Below are positions 1 through 9,481 of a DNA stretch of 64,000 bases, piece after piece (the first letter of the stretch is position 1; each line of letters starts with the position of its first letter). Below the pieces are notes generated by a model. It was not told the DNA's origin. It searched no databases and saw only the letters and a list, made by a program, of their open reading frames with translations. The DNA is taken from the NCBI GenBank assembly GCA_023433505.1, contig JAEZCO010000007.1:124001-188000 (forward strand), in the 5' to 3' direction. The stretch comes from Bacillota bacterium. GTDB lineage: Bacteria; Bacillota; Clostridia; Acetivibrionales; DTU013. The position numbers were made by a program, and so were the translations under genes.

Positions 1-77
1 GGCTGGTAAGCCTTTACGCAGACAAATGAGATAAGTATGTGACACTGGTATGACGGCAGGCTGGGCTGCGACGGCAA

Positions 78-230
78 TTATTTTACAAGATTCCGGTATT
101 CACTGGGTGAGACCCCTACTACCTTCTTAAACACCTTGCTGAAATACGCCGGGTCATCGTAGCCCACCATGCCGCCTACTTCATAGGCTTTGATCCTGGC
201 ATCCTTCAACAGGCTTTTTGCTTTATTGCT
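78..230 (-). pseudogene. AraC-family regulator, C-terminal remnant
   Basis: Read on the minus strand, this stretch gives 50 codons and a TAA stop that match the second helix-turn-helix of AraC/YesN regulators, including the motifs MVGYDDPAYFSKVFKK and GVSPSEYR. No start or upstream DNA-binding half is present: the similarity fades beyond about 230 and the next leftward gene ends at 298. It is therefore the tail of a regulator whose front was lost, not a gene that continues outside the window. Confidence 0.6.
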
Positions 231-297
231 GCACACCCCTGGTTTTTGATATCGGGATTACTCCGAAAAGCAAAGCCACGCTACTGTTAAAAACATT

Positions 298-1284
298 TTA
301 CCCTGAAACAGCATAGTATTTAAAAATATCTCCTGCTATTTCCATTCCTGTATTCAGGCCTTCCCCTTCATAGATGATCCTGCCTTCTGTGTCTGTGAGC
401 TTAATCCGGACCACTGCGGTGATGGTCTCCAGGATATCCCTGTTCATCAGTCCGTTTTTAGGCGCTTTTAAAATGCCTCCGGCGGAGGGTATGGCCTCCA
501 GCTCCATTTTCCTGTGCCTGTCCGCCATAATCACCTTGAACTTGTTCTCCTCGTGACGCATGGCGACGATTTTTGCCTTTGAATACGTGGAAAAAAGCAT
601 GATTTTGTCCTTGATTCGAAGGAAGGATATAAAACCCATGAAATGTCTCCCCATCCAGGGAATCTTCGCCACCGAAAACATCACCGAAATATCCCCGGTA
701 CTGAAATGATTTGACTGAAGCCAGACCCAGGACTCCGGAAACGAACTGCCCCAATCCTTTTCTATGTAACCGTAGCCATTGCTGAAATCTGTCTCCGTTC
801 CGGAAATACGCAATTGTCCTGCGAGCTCATGATGAATGTTCACAATCCCATGATAGCATTCCATAAAAGGAATAAACGCATAAGGCCCCATGATGCCGGG
901 CCGCACGATGGTTTTAGGAAAGGCTACAATATTTTCAAATACAATCCGGCCGCTTATTTTTACGTCCTCATTTTCAATATTTAACCGGATTTCCCTGTCC
1001 GAGAAATAATTATCTCCGATTTCCACCTCGAACTTCCTCTCATTGAACCGGAAATCACCAAGATCATAGCGTAAATAATAGGTCTTGCATTTTTGTGCGT
1101 CCAGAACCTGTATGAAGGCATGGGAATCCTTTTTATCCTTGCCGAAGGAGACTCCCGGTATCAAGGCGATCACGTTTTTTACACTGCTGTCGATGAGCTT
1201 ATAATACCAACCCTCAAAGTAATTTTTCCTTTGATGTTTCCCTTGAAAAATTTCCGGCTGGAAGGTTTTTCTTAAAAAATACAT
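298..1284 (-). CDS. Tocopherol cyclase-like family protein
   Basis: A 328-residue soluble protein with no signal peptide. The N-terminal YFEGWYYK motif and the central GYGYIEKDWGSSFP-ESWVW stretch followed by QSNHF are characteristic of the tocopherol-cyclase-like family (lipocalin-like beta folds). In plants the family closes the chromanol ring of tocopherol. Bacterial members of anaerobes have no proven substrate, so a role with a lipid or isoprenoid ligand is only inference. Start ATG at 1284 has AAGGA about 8 bases upstream. It lies downstream of two glycosyltransferase genes in the same direction with gaps of 80 bases, so it may be the last gene of a surface-glycan or glycolipid unit. 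Confidence 0.7.
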   Translation of the reverse strand: MYFLRKTFQPEIFQGKHQRKNYFEGWYYKLIDSSVKNVIALIPGVSFGKDKKDSHAFIQVLDAQKCKTYYLRYDLGDFRFNERKFEVEIGDNYFSDREIRLNIENEDVKISGRIVFENIVAFPKTIVRPGIMGPYAFIPFMECYHGIVNIHHELAGQLRISGTETDFSNGYGYIEKDWGSSFPESWVWLQSNHFSTGDISVMFSVAKIPWMGRHFMGFISFLRIKDKIMLFSTYSKAKIVAMRHEENKFKVIMADRHRKMELEAIPSAGGILKAPKNGLMNRDILETITAVVRIKLTDTEGRIIYEGEGLNTGMEIAGDIFKYYAVSG

Positions 1285-1364
1285 TTTTTCATTCCTTTAC
1301 CCTGTAAATCAATTTTTTCCCGCAATCATAAGTATGCTGAAAATAGATAAAATGTATCCTTACC

Positions 1365-2189
1365 TTATCGAAAAGATACTCCGTGGAGCATTTCATTAAT
1401 TTTCTTTATATAGTGGTCCGGTATAATCATACCCGTGGTTTGCAGCTTCCAATCATCCGTTACAAAATCGTGATAGCTCAGGATATATGGATGACGCTGA
1501 GCGGCCCAGGCCTGGTAAGAGCCGTTTATGTGGATGTTGAATTCGGCAGGCAGCAGGTGCGACTCTATTTTTTGATCCGCAAGGGCCAGGGAAAGCGCAA
1601 ACTGATCGGTGTAATATTTATGCTGTCCGATTTTACCGTAGGGATCATTTGTAAAGAAAGTATCGGTAAGCAGATAGGCATAGCGCAGCCAGGCGTCTCT
1701 CAGCTTTTTCACATGCTTTTTCGGAATAAAGAGGACCGCGCTGTTGGCATGGACCTTCTTTTCATCTTCCGGCATTGCCAGGTGAAAGTACTTATATAAG
1801 GACCGCCACGCATGAATATCCAGCGGGTCCAGCAGCGAATCGCAGCGCCGGAAGCTGTCCGGAGAAATTTCGGGGGTGAAATCCCTTGTGACGGCGGTAT
1901 CGCAGTCAAGGGCCACCAGTACGTCATAGTCCTCCTCCACTTCAAGCATCCTGATTTTGTTGCAGTGCCGCTGAAGCTTTTTATCGTAAGGGCTTACGAT
2001 ATTTACCCGTACTCCCATGCCTGTCAATATGCCATAAACATTTTTGTCCACGGTATCGACAAAGTTTGCCAATAAAGCAGCCCTGGATAGCTCGCCTCCA
2101 AATTTTTTTATCGTTTTAAACAAGGTAATGATCCGAAAATGGAAAGTTTCATTATTTTCTCCAACACAGGTGATCAGCAGCTTTTTCAA
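1365..2189 (-). CDS. Glycosyltransferase-like protein (nucleotide-sugar GT-A type)
   Basis: A 274-residue cytosolic protein. The stretch VLVALDCDTAV carries a DxD-type metal/nucleotide-sugar motif at about residues 93-103, as in GT-A enzymes related to GT8 or putative nucleotide-diphospho-sugar transferases. The later HANSAVLFIPK and YYTDQFALS segments fit the acceptor side of such folds. Translation probably starts at TTG 2189, preceded by GGGAGG 8 bases upstream; no in-frame ATG is nearby. It follows the GT2 gene at 2270-3112 in the same direction, suggesting joint assembly of a glycan. Substrate cannot be read from the sequence. Confidence 0.6.
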   Translation of the reverse strand: MKKLLITCVGENNETFHFRIITLFKTIKKFGGELSRAALLANFVDTVDKNVYGILTGMGVRVNIVSPYDKKLQRHCNKIRMLEVEEDYDVLVALDCDTAVTRDFTPEISPDSFRRCDSLLDPLDIHAWRSLYKYFHLAMPEDEKKVHANSAVLFIPKKHVKKLRDAWLRYAYLLTDTFFTNDPYGKIGQHKYYTDQFALSLALADQKIESHLLPAEFNIHINGSYQAWAAQRHPYILSYHDFVTDDWKLQTTGMIIPDHYIKKINEMLHGVSFR

Positions 2190-2269
2190 ATCAATTCCTC
2201 CCGCAGCGGCATATTTTTTAAAACCGTGAAACTCCAGTCCTTATGTCCCATTTCCTTTACAGCACAGGC

Positions 2270-3112
2270 CTACAGCGTTACCATTGTCTTGTAGTCATCG
2301 GTATGACTGAGAATCAGGCATCCCCAGGATAATATCTTGTCGTCTTCCTCTTTCCAGGTATGATGCGCCTTATTGGGCTGTCTGATATAGGTAAGGTTAT
2401 ATTTGTCGGCGGAAAATATTTTAAACCCTTTTCTCATGCAATCCTGACAGAAAAATACGTCTTCCAGGTTGGACACATCCTTGAATTGAACCTGATCAAA
2501 AACCTTCCTTTTTACAATTTTCTTCCCGCCGTCTAAAAACGAACCCTCATACAAATAGGTATATTCCTGGTAAGGATTTCGCAGCGCAAGGATTTGTTTC
2601 TCCTCCAGATAAACAAAATACGTAGCCTTGCCGACGATATCGGCGTCGGTATATTGAAACGCATGCATAAGGTCGGTCAAGTAATTGGGCGCATAATAAT
2701 CGTCGTCGTCAAATGTTGCAATATAGCCATATTGCGCCTTATTAACGGAAAAATTGTAACAGCGTCCCAGGGACATCTCCTGAGGCAATTGATACAGATG
2801 GACATTTTTATAGCATCTTGCTATTCTTTTCCATGCGGGTATATCCATACCGTCATTGTTTAAAATCACGATCAGCTCTTTTTCTTCCCAGCTCTGGTTC
2901 TGATAATTTTGAAATATATTCTCCATGCAATGAGGTTTATTCGTACAGGTCACGATAGAAACGCCTTCCGTTTCCCGGGTGGAATATTTCTTTCTCAGCT
3001 TCGATATGAAATATCTGCCGTAATCCGGATTGCTTAAAAGGTCTGAAATCTTCGTTTTCTCGTACTTCTCCGGCATAAATGTTTTAAATAATACCTCAAT
3101 TTCATGCTCCAT
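2270..3112 (-). CDS. Glycosyltransferase family 2 protein
   Basis: About 280 residues. After a roughly 50-residue N-terminal extension comes a GT2 core: VSIVTCTNKP for the first strand, ELIVILNNDGMD for nucleotide binding, and the metal-binding ATFDDDDYYAPNYL. The ED of NLEDVFFCQ is the likely catalytic-base region. An upstream in-frame TTG exists at 3130, but ATG 3112 has AGGGG at the right distance and is preferred. No membrane segment is present, so it acts at the cytoplasmic face. It leads the leftward unit with 1365-2189 and 298-1284 and is divergent from the GT4 gene at 3359. Confidence 0.8.
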   Translation of the reverse strand: MEHEIEVLFKTFMPEKYEKTKISDLLSNPDYGRYFISKLRKKYSTRETEGVSIVTCTNKPHCMENIFQNYQNQSWEEKELIVILNNDGMDIPAWKRIARCYKNVHLYQLPQEMSLGRCYNFSVNKAQYGYIATFDDDDYYAPNYLTDLMHAFQYTDADIVGKATYFVYLEEKQILALRNPYQEYTYLYEGSFLDGGKKIVKRKVFDQVQFKDVSNLEDVFFCQDCMRKGFKIFSADKYNLTYIRQPNKAHHTWKEEDDKILSWGCLILSHTDDYKTMVTL

Positions 3113-3358
3113 TAAAATATTTCCCCTCAAATAATTTTATGGTCATTTCTCACAACATTAATGCTAATTTATACTATAGTATGAAGGTATTCCGGTATTT
3201 GACACGTAAGCACAGGATGGATTTCCGCCTACGTAAAAAGCTTCAGTAAAACGCAAACTGTAACAATCAAAAAGGAATTTAATATCATATTTATAGGGAT
3301 AAACGTATGTCTGGCACCTAAGTCTGTTCCGATGCTAACGAAAGGGATATAAGCTCCT
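3113..3358. promoter_or_regulatory. Divergent intergenic region with a 12-bp palindrome
   Basis: This gap separates the two oppositely directed glycosyltransferase units. It contains the perfect palindrome ATACTATAGTAT at 3171-3182. A rightward TATACT -10-like hexamer (3170-3175) overlaps it, and no convincing -35 was found. It could be a shared promoter/operator, but this rests only on symmetry and position. Confidence 0.3.
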
Positions 3359-4564
3359 ATGATAAGGCTTTTGGTATTAAATCATTTTCCTACGATTTTT
3401 CCTCCCAATACGGGAGGAGTGCTTCGCTATTATCACCTTTATAACCAGTTGAGCAAGTATTATGACATTACGCTGCTATCCCAGAAATATACTCCGGAGC
3501 TTGAGACTGTCAAATACTCCGATACCTTCAGAGAATATAAATTCCCTATAAACGAAGCCCAGCAAAGCATTGATAAAAGGCTGATAAGTGAGGATACGGG
3601 GCCGCGCTTTTCCACCCACGCCGCATTAAGCTGTTCTTTGGTGAGCGGGCCTCCCGAGCTATTTTTCAAATACTATAAATACTTCTATAAAAACAGCGAT
3701 ATCGTTGTTCACGAATCTCCCTTCATGCTAAAATATGATCCCTTTTTCGGCTCGGATAAGAAGCCCAGGATCTACGACAGCCACAACCATGAATCGGAAT
3801 TTGCAAAACATGTCTGGCATGGAAAAAATTCAAGCACCTATGTGAATTATGTCACCCATATGGAAGAGACCCTGGTGAAAAACGCCGCCATTGTTTTCGC
3901 AACGTCGGAAGAGGACAGGAAAGGCTTTTTAGATGCCTTTCGCGTAGATCCTAAAAAGATCCTGCTGTCACCAAACGGCATCAATCCCGAGGAGTGGCAT
4001 AAAAGAGCGGAGAAAGGAAACAGGACAAAAACAACCGCATTTTTCATCGGTAGCATGCATGAGCCCAACCTCGATATTGTGAAGTTCATTGTTACCCAAT
4101 TGGCCGGAAAGTGTCCCCAGGTGGAATTTTTTATTGCAGGCCAATGCGGAAACAGGTTCTCCGGGCTCAATATTCCAAATGTAAAGCTCCTGGGTGAAGT
4201 TGAATACCGGCAGAAATTGGAGCTGTTCTCAACGGTGGATATTGCAATCAATCCCGCGTTTTTCGGTACCGGGACAAAAATCAAAACGTTGGAATTCCTC
4301 TCTGCCGGTATTCCGTTGGTCTCCACGGATGTGGGGGTAAAAGGGATGAATCTTGTTGACAGGACCCATTATTTCCATGCGGTGCATAAGGATTTCGCCG
4401 CAGTGCTGAATGAAATCTCAAAGGATAGAGACCGGCTGGCAGCAGTGGCCTCCAATGGTCAAAAATATATAAACCGGAACTATTCCTGGGAAGGTATTGC
4501 CAAAGGGATGAAAAAGCACATAGACGCTTTGTATGCCGGAACAGCAAGCATAAACAAGCAGTAA
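3359..4564 (+). CDS. Glycosyltransferase family 4 protein (GT-B fold)
   Basis: A 401-residue GT-B enzyme. The N-terminal half has the glycine-rich acceptor loop NTGGVLRYYHLY. The C-terminal half carries FFIGSMHEPNLD, the VEFFIAGQCG strand and the donor-binding region FFGTGTKIKTLEFLSAGIPLVS with the expected E of the EX7E-type motif, as in GT4 retaining transferases. No membrane span is present. The start ATG lies 11 bases after AAAGGGA. The methyltransferase gene follows after 41 bases, so both probably modify the same surface glycan. Sugar donor unknown. Confidence 0.8.
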   Translation: MIRLLVLNHFPTIFPPNTGGVLRYYHLYNQLSKYYDITLLSQKYTPELETVKYSDTFREYKFPINEAQQSIDKRLISEDTGPRFSTHAALSCSLVSGPPELFFKYYKYFYKNSDIVVHESPFMLKYDPFFGSDKKPRIYDSHNHESEFAKHVWHGKNSSTYVNYVTHMEETLVKNAAIVFATSEEDRKGFLDAFRVDPKKILLSPNGINPEEWHKRAEKGNRTKTTAFFIGSMHEPNLDIVKFIVTQLAGKCPQVEFFIAGQCGNRFSGLNIPNVKLLGEVEYRQKLELFSTVDIAINPAFFGTGTKIKTLEFLSAGIPLVSTDVGVKGMNLVDRTHYFHAVHKDFAAVLNEISKDRDRLAAVASNGQKYINRNYSWEGIAKGMKKHIDALYAGTASINKQ

Positions 4565-4605
4565 AGCAAAAAGCTTTCGCATGGTCCGGAAAGGAGGCTG
4601 GTTTT

Positions 4606-5169
4606 ATGAAAAATGTCAGAAGCATTTACGAACTGCTCTCTATTGTAGAAAGTATTGAAGGGTGGATATCGACCTATGAACAGATTGCATTGCTCCATCT
4701 GCCTTCAATGGCGGATCACTTTCCGGGAGCCATCGTTGAAATAGGTTCATTCAAAGGGAAAAGTACGGCTGCGTTAGCGCTGGGCAGCTCGTTGCTCAGC
4801 AGCAGGAAACGCCCGGTTTATGCCATTGACCCGTTCGTCGTCCCTCCTTATGAGGAGTTTGAAAATAATATGAAAATGCACGGGCTGGACCGATTTGTTA
4901 TTCCTATAAAAAAGCACAGCTACGAAGCTTGTGAGGATTGTCCCGAGTCAATCGCCGCCTTGTTTATTGACGGCGACCACAACTATGAAAGCGTCCGGCG
5001 GGATATTGCCGATTATATTCCCAGAGTGGTGAAAGGCGGAATAGCCGCTTTCCACGATTACTCCACGTATTGGCCCGGAGTTGTCAAAGCTGTGGATGAG
5101 CTGTGCGGCAATAAAGAGTTCAAGATCATTACAATTTATGACAACCTGTTGTTCGTAAGGAAGCTGTAA
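4606..5169 (+). CDS. Class I SAM-dependent methyltransferase
   Basis: A 187-residue protein with the Rossmann methyltransferase motifs: IVEIGSFKGKSTAAL (SAM-binding motif I) at about 45-59, VYAIDPF (motif II acidic residue) at about 72-78, ALFIDGDHNYESV at about 121-133 and GGIAAFHDY near 150. This arrangement is the Methyltransf_24 type often found in glycan or natural-product O-methylation. Start ATG has GGAGG 8 bases before it. It follows the GT4 gene closely, so the acceptor is plausibly a sugar or glycan; this is inference. Confidence 0.75.
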   Translation: MKNVRSIYELLSIVESIEGWISTYEQIALLHLPSMADHFPGAIVEIGSFKGKSTAALALGSSLLSSRKRPVYAIDPFVVPPYEEFENNMKMHGLDRFVIPIKKHSYEACEDCPESIAALFIDGDHNYESVRRDIADYIPRVVKGGIAAFHDYSTYWPGVVKAVDELCGNKEFKIITIYDNLLFVRKL

Positions 5170-5372
5170 GGCAGGTTGCATCCAGTATAATCATCTGCCA
5201 TAGTATTTATCAAAAAGGGAGTCTTTTCACTTCGCTTTATTAAATCCGTCCTGTGCGTATAGAACCCGCTTATATCATAGCCGGCCATGGAAAATCGTTT
5301 CAAGCATCGCAGGGCTCAAATAGTATTCACATAATTTACGCGTTTTCAATATTATGTAAAAGGTGAGATAAC

Positions 5373-6389
5373 TTGAATAAAATAAATTACCGGGAAGCAG
5401 CAGCAAACATGGGCGGACTCACGGATGTTCCCGGCATCCTCGTAGGAAACGCCGAAGAAAAAACCGGCCGTACGGGATGTACGGTAGTCCTCTGCCCGGC
5501 AGGGGCAATCCCCGGCGTAGACGTTAGGGGAGGCAACCCCGGCACTCAGCTTACCGACGCCATCCGGCCCGGCACCAAAGAGAATCCTGTACGGGCCGTC
5601 CTCCTGACAGGCGGCAGCAACTTCGGACTGCCCGCGTCGGGTGGGGTGATGCGGTGGCTCGTTGAGCACGTGATCGCAGAGGTACCTGTGGTACCCGGAG
5701 CAGTCATCTATGATGTTGATTACGCCAAAGGCTCAACTCCCCCTGACGCCGCCCTGGCTTATGCCGCCTGCCAGGCTGCAAATGCGGGTCCGGTGGCGGA
5801 AGGAAACGTGGGTGCGGGGGCGGGGGCAACCATAGGGAAATTCTATGGGAGACCCATGAAAGGCGGGCTCGGCACCGCTTCTGTTAAAATTCCAGGCGGC
5901 CCCATTGTAGCCGCTCTGGCGGTGGTCAACCCCCTTGGTGACGTATGGAGCCAGGGACGTATCGTCGTAGGCGCGCTATGGCCGGACGGCACCTTCGTCA
6001 ATCAAACCAAGGCAATGATGGACGGGCTTCCTTCCCCGTTGTTCATCGAGCCTGCAAACACCACCATCGCCGTAGTAGCCACCACAGCGCGGCTGACCAA
6101 AGCCGAAGCGTGCCGTGTGGCAACACTTGCCCAGGATGGGATGGCCCGGGCGATCTCTCCCATCCATACCCAGTGGGACGGGGATACGGTCTTTTGCCTT
6201 GCTCTGGGTTCAGATACCAGCCCTCTCTCGGGTGATGCCCTCATTACCCAGGTTGGCACAGCTGCCGCATTGGCATTGGAAAATGCTATTATAAGGGGAG
6301 CGTTGGCAGCACAACCCTGGGCATACGGAGCGAAGCAGGACCGGAAAAATGAATTTACCACCCGTGAACAATCCGCGACGTACCGATGA
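5373..6389 (+). CDS. P1 family peptidase (DmpA/L-aminopeptidase D-Ala-esterase type)
   Basis: A 338-residue member of the N-terminal-nucleophile P1/S58 family. The N-terminal GLTDVPGILVGN and TGCTVVLCPAGAIPGVDVRGG, followed by LLTGGSNFGLPASGGVMRWL, are family hallmarks. The RPMKGGLGTASVKIP region near residue 170 is where the family undergoes autocleavage; the Thr or Ser there is the probable nucleophile, not proven here. The start is TTG 5373 with AGGTGAG 6 bases before it. The gene is clearly GC-richer than its leftward neighbours, hinting at a different origin. Its last 35 bases overlap the tail of the convergent arylsulfotransferase gene. Confidence 0.85.
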   Translation: MNKINYREAAANMGGLTDVPGILVGNAEEKTGRTGCTVVLCPAGAIPGVDVRGGNPGTQLTDAIRPGTKENPVRAVLLTGGSNFGLPASGGVMRWLVEHVIAEVPVVPGAVIYDVDYAKGSTPPDAALAYAACQAANAGPVAEGNVGAGAGATIGKFYGRPMKGGLGTASVKIPGGPIVAALAVVNPLGDVWSQGRIVVGALWPDGTFVNQTKAMMDGLPSPLFIEPANTTIAVVATTARLTKAEACRVATLAQDGMARAISPIHTQWDGDTVFCLALGSDTSPLSGDALITQVGTAAALALENAIIRGALAAQPWAYGAKQDRKNEFTTREQSATYR

Positions 6390-7860
6390 TTTGACCGTGT
6401 GAATTCAACGCATTTACCCGGAAATACGGCCCATCGGTATCAACCTTGATTTTGGTTTCAAATCCGGTGCGAGGGACGCTGATTGCAACCACCGGCATAT
6501 TCCGTGTCGGACCGGCCAGCACCTGCCAGGCCACAGTTTCCGTCGAACCATTCCAGGAGGCATAAACAAGTGCTGCTCCACACAATAGCTTTACGGCAAT
6601 ACTGGGCGGATAAGAGGGCAGACCTACCCATTTATTCTTAAACGCCCTGTATGAAATATTTTGGCCCGGATACCGCATATCATATAAAAAATTCAAAGCG
6701 GGGGCGTCTATCGTATTCCCCTCATTTGCGAATTCGGAAAGGTAAGGCTGCTGCCCCCACCCGACAAATTGGTTTCCGTTGGATAGTTTTTGAACATTTC
6801 CCTGGCTGGCGACAAAAAGCCCCGGATCATGGTAATAGGTCCGGTCCACTTCTGCCGTCATGGTCTGAAAATCAAGCCGAAGGATCAGCCCGCGGGCCTG
6901 GCCTTGAGGCGGAGAGCTCTGGGAAGCGCAGCAAGCGTCGTCGAACAAGCTTATCCTGTTTTCAGGCCTGTAGCGCGCATCATGCTGCCAGGAGAATAAA
7001 GCCCCTCGCTGAAAAGTAAAATCACTTTGTCTTCCGCCAAGCTGCCAGATTATTTCTCCGGTTTCCTTATCAATAGTATAGATCGCCCACATGTTGCGCA
7101 TGCTGATCAGGAGGGTGTTGTCCGTCCCCTCTTCCACAGAATTCACGTGGTAGCAGTCCCAAATATTATTGGAGCTGGCCGCAGACGATGCAGGCAGCAT
7201 CGAGTCGGCCGGGTTCACATGCGCAAGCACATCCCAGAAGAAAAGGAGCTGGCCTGTCTCAAGGTCCACTTCCTGGATGGAATAATTATCAAAACATCCG
7301 TCTGCAGGACCGCCATACGGCGACAAATCCGCCGGCACCTGTTTGACAGCCGTAAAGAGGGCCGTATTTTGCTTTGTAATTGTAAACTCGTGTACATCGG
7401 CAGTAAACCCTTTTTGTGCTTTAAGCTTTTTAACGGCTTCATAGCTCTGGTTGATTATTTTGAAATAAGCGCCGGGTTCGGGATCCCCCGAAGGAAGATC
7501 CGGATTTGCAGACTGAGTCCCTGAGATCGTCCCCTGCCACATGGTAAGAACCGGTTCCCCTTTGTAGGATTGCACCCTGAAGTCGGTATTTTGCGTATAT
7601 CTGCTATCCAGTGGTCTAAACCAGACCGGGTTGCCCTTCCGGTCCATGATCAATGCCCCCGTCTGCCCGAGCAGCTCTGCCTCATACGAGGTATATGGCG
7701 CGACGAAGACCAGGCCCGGAGCCGTCTCCGGCTCATTCCGGTTTAAAGTAACCTTCATGGGATGCAAGCCCGGTGCCGAAACAAAGCTCCACACCTGTGA
7801 GCTTGAATTATCTGAGGATTTTCGCGGCGTTTTTTCCGGTTGAAAGTTATCCATTTCCAT
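6355..7860 (-). CDS. Arylsulfotransferase family protein (ASST-like beta-propeller)
   Basis: A 501-residue protein. The repeated blades (LIMDRKGNPVWFRPL, QEVDLETGQLLFFWD, YTIDKETGEIIWQLGG) and the histidine-bearing CYHVNSV and FSWQHDARY match the arylsulfotransferase family, where such histidines bind and transfer sulfate. Unlike E. coli-type ASST, it has no signal peptide or lipobox: the N-terminus is hydrophilic and Pro/Ser rich, so a cytosolic location or leaderless export must be considered. The C-terminal roughly 100 residues resemble a small fibronectin-like domain. Start ATG 7860 follows AGGAGGGG. Sulfate transfer is family knowledge, not demonstrated here. Confidence 0.75.
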   Translation of the reverse strand: MEMDNFQPEKTPRKSSDNSSSQVWSFVSAPGLHPMKVTLNRNEPETAPGLVFVAPYTSYEAELLGQTGALIMDRKGNPVWFRPLDSRYTQNTDFRVQSYKGEPVLTMWQGTISGTQSANPDLPSGDPEPGAYFKIINQSYEAVKKLKAQKGFTADVHEFTITKQNTALFTAVKQVPADLSPYGGPADGCFDNYSIQEVDLETGQLLFFWDVLAHVNPADSMLPASSAASSNNIWDCYHVNSVEEGTDNTLLISMRNMWAIYTIDKETGEIIWQLGGRQSDFTFQRGALFSWQHDARYRPENRISLFDDACCASQSSPPQGQARGLILRLDFQTMTAEVDRTYYHDPGLFVASQGNVQKLSNGNQFVGWGQQPYLSEFANEGNTIDAPALNFLYDMRYPGQNISYRAFKNKWVGLPSYPPSIAVKLLCGAALVYASWNGSTETVAWQVLAGPTRNMPVVAISVPRTGFETKIKVDTDGPYFRVNALNSHGQIIGTSRIVHGW

Positions 7861-8058
7861 TATCCCCTCCTTCCCTCATTATATGTTTAGCTGCCTATAA
7901 AGTGATTGAACAAGTCCTTATCCCCATTCAGCCCAGACACCGGTCCCCTCCCTGTTTGACCAGACAGGAAAATACTGATATTATGCATATTAGTGGTAGG
8001 CTGCGTTAATGCGGTGGACAAGGATATGCAAGCACATTTGATATACAAGGGGCTTATG

Positions 8059-9339
8059 ATGAAATTATTGCTTATTACAGCTTCGTCCGATGAAATAAGG
8101 CAAATTAGAAAAACCCGGGTGATAAACTTTCAACAGGTTACGATGCCATATCTGGCAGCGCTGACTCCGCCTGACTGGGAAGTCGAGCATATCGACGAAG
8201 GTCAGGAAACCATCGACCTTAATAAAAAAGCAGATTTGGTCGGCATAACCTTTCATACGCCGAGTGCCAATCATGTGTATAAAATCGCTGCGGAATTCAG
8301 AAAAAGAGGCATACCGGTGGTAATGGGCGGCCCGCATGTGTCGCTTGTGCCGGAGGAAGCCGAAAAACATTCGGACGTCATATTTATAGGCGAAGCGGAA
8401 GATACCTGGAAAGAATTCCTGACGGATTTTGAGAACAAACGGTATAAGAAAAGATATGAACAAAAGCATCCCTCTTCCCTTGTGAACCTTCCCATGGCCC
8501 GGAAAGATTTATTTCACCGGAGGGACCACTCGGGAGGGATCATGTTTGCAACCCGCGGATGCCCGAATAAATGCGAATTTTGCGCCCTGGCAGTAATGTA
8601 CAGCAGCAACTTCAGAAAAAGGCCGGTTGCAGAAGTTGCAAAGGAATACGGCTCTTTCAATGGAAAAGTTATTATTTTCTGGGACGACAACATTGCCGCG
8701 GACCCGCAGTATGCCAAAGATCTTTTCAAGGCCATAGCTCCTTATAAAAAATGGTGGAGCAGCCAGACCAGTATTCACGCGGGATGGAATGACGAACTAT
8801 TGGAATTGGCCGCAAAAAGCGGCTGTAAGCAGCTATTCCTGGGATTGGAGTCGGTTTCCCAAACAAGCCTGGACCATGCCAATAAATCCTTCAACAAGGT
8901 TGAAGATTACTATGCCATCATCAAAAGAATCCACTCCCACGGCATATCGGTACAGGTGGGCATTATCTTCGGTTTCGATGAGGATAATACGGGTATTTTC
9001 GATGAAACCATCGATTTCCTTGAAGCTGCCGGAGTGCAAAATGCTACTTTCAACATGCTTACCCCATATCCGGGTACACCGCTGTTCAAGCGTCTTGAGG
9101 AAGAAGGCAGAATATTGACCTATGATTGGAGCAAATACAACGGAAGAAGGGACGTTGTCTTTAAACCCCGGAATATGACTTGCGACGAGCTGTTGGAAGG
9201 CTTTAAGCGGGTAAACCGCCAGTTCTATTCCTTAAAAAGCATTGGAAAAAGATTAAGCAAATCAAGGGTAGGCTTATGGTGGACTCTGCCGCTAAATCTC
9301 TCCTACTATTTTTCCTACAAACTTTATGGACAAGGATAG
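8059..9339 (+). CDS. B12-binding-domain radical SAM protein
   Basis: A 426-residue protein in two parts. Residues about 1-140 form a Rossmann-like B12-binding-type domain (ADLVGITFHTPSANHVY, VVMGGPHVSLVPEEA, DVIFIGEAEDTW), without the DxHxxG lower-ligand motif, so cobalamin may bind base-off or not at all. Next comes the radical SAM core with the CPNKCEFC (CxxxCxxC) cluster motif at about 170-177. The C-terminal NMLTPYPGTPLFKRLEEEG is typical of this subgroup. The frame is open back to 7993, but ATG 8059 with AAGGGG 6 bases upstream is the best start (the adjacent ATG 8056 is too close). Substrate unknown; no obvious pathway partners adjoin it. Confidence 0.8.
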   Translation: MKLLLITASSDEIRQIRKTRVINFQQVTMPYLAALTPPDWEVEHIDEGQETIDLNKKADLVGITFHTPSANHVYKIAAEFRKRGIPVVMGGPHVSLVPEEAEKHSDVIFIGEAEDTWKEFLTDFENKRYKKRYEQKHPSSLVNLPMARKDLFHRRDHSGGIMFATRGCPNKCEFCALAVMYSSNFRKRPVAEVAKEYGSFNGKVIIFWDDNIAADPQYAKDLFKAIAPYKKWWSSQTSIHAGWNDELLELAAKSGCKQLFLGLESVSQTSLDHANKSFNKVEDYYAIIKRIHSHGISVQVGIIFGFDEDNTGIFDETIDFLEAAGVQNATFNMLTPYPGTPLFKRLEEEGRILTYDWSKYNGRRDVVFKPRNMTCDELLEGFKRVNRQFYSLKSIGKRLSKSRVGLWWTLPLNLSYYFSYKLYGQG

Positions 9340-9481
9340 GGAGCCTGTCTTTCACCTCTTTCCATTATTATAATACATAGGCTTCAGCTTATCCTGTCAT
9401 AGAATGCTCGTCTGTGTCTGTTGAAATTGCTTGAAGAAATCGTTTTCATTCATATGCCAATGTTCTTTTGTGCTTTTTTAA

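Noticed and set aside
7027..7524. A 165-codon rightward frame inside the arylsulfotransferase-like gene.
   Set aside because: The opposite strand encodes a clear family protein; this frame has no start context or motif.
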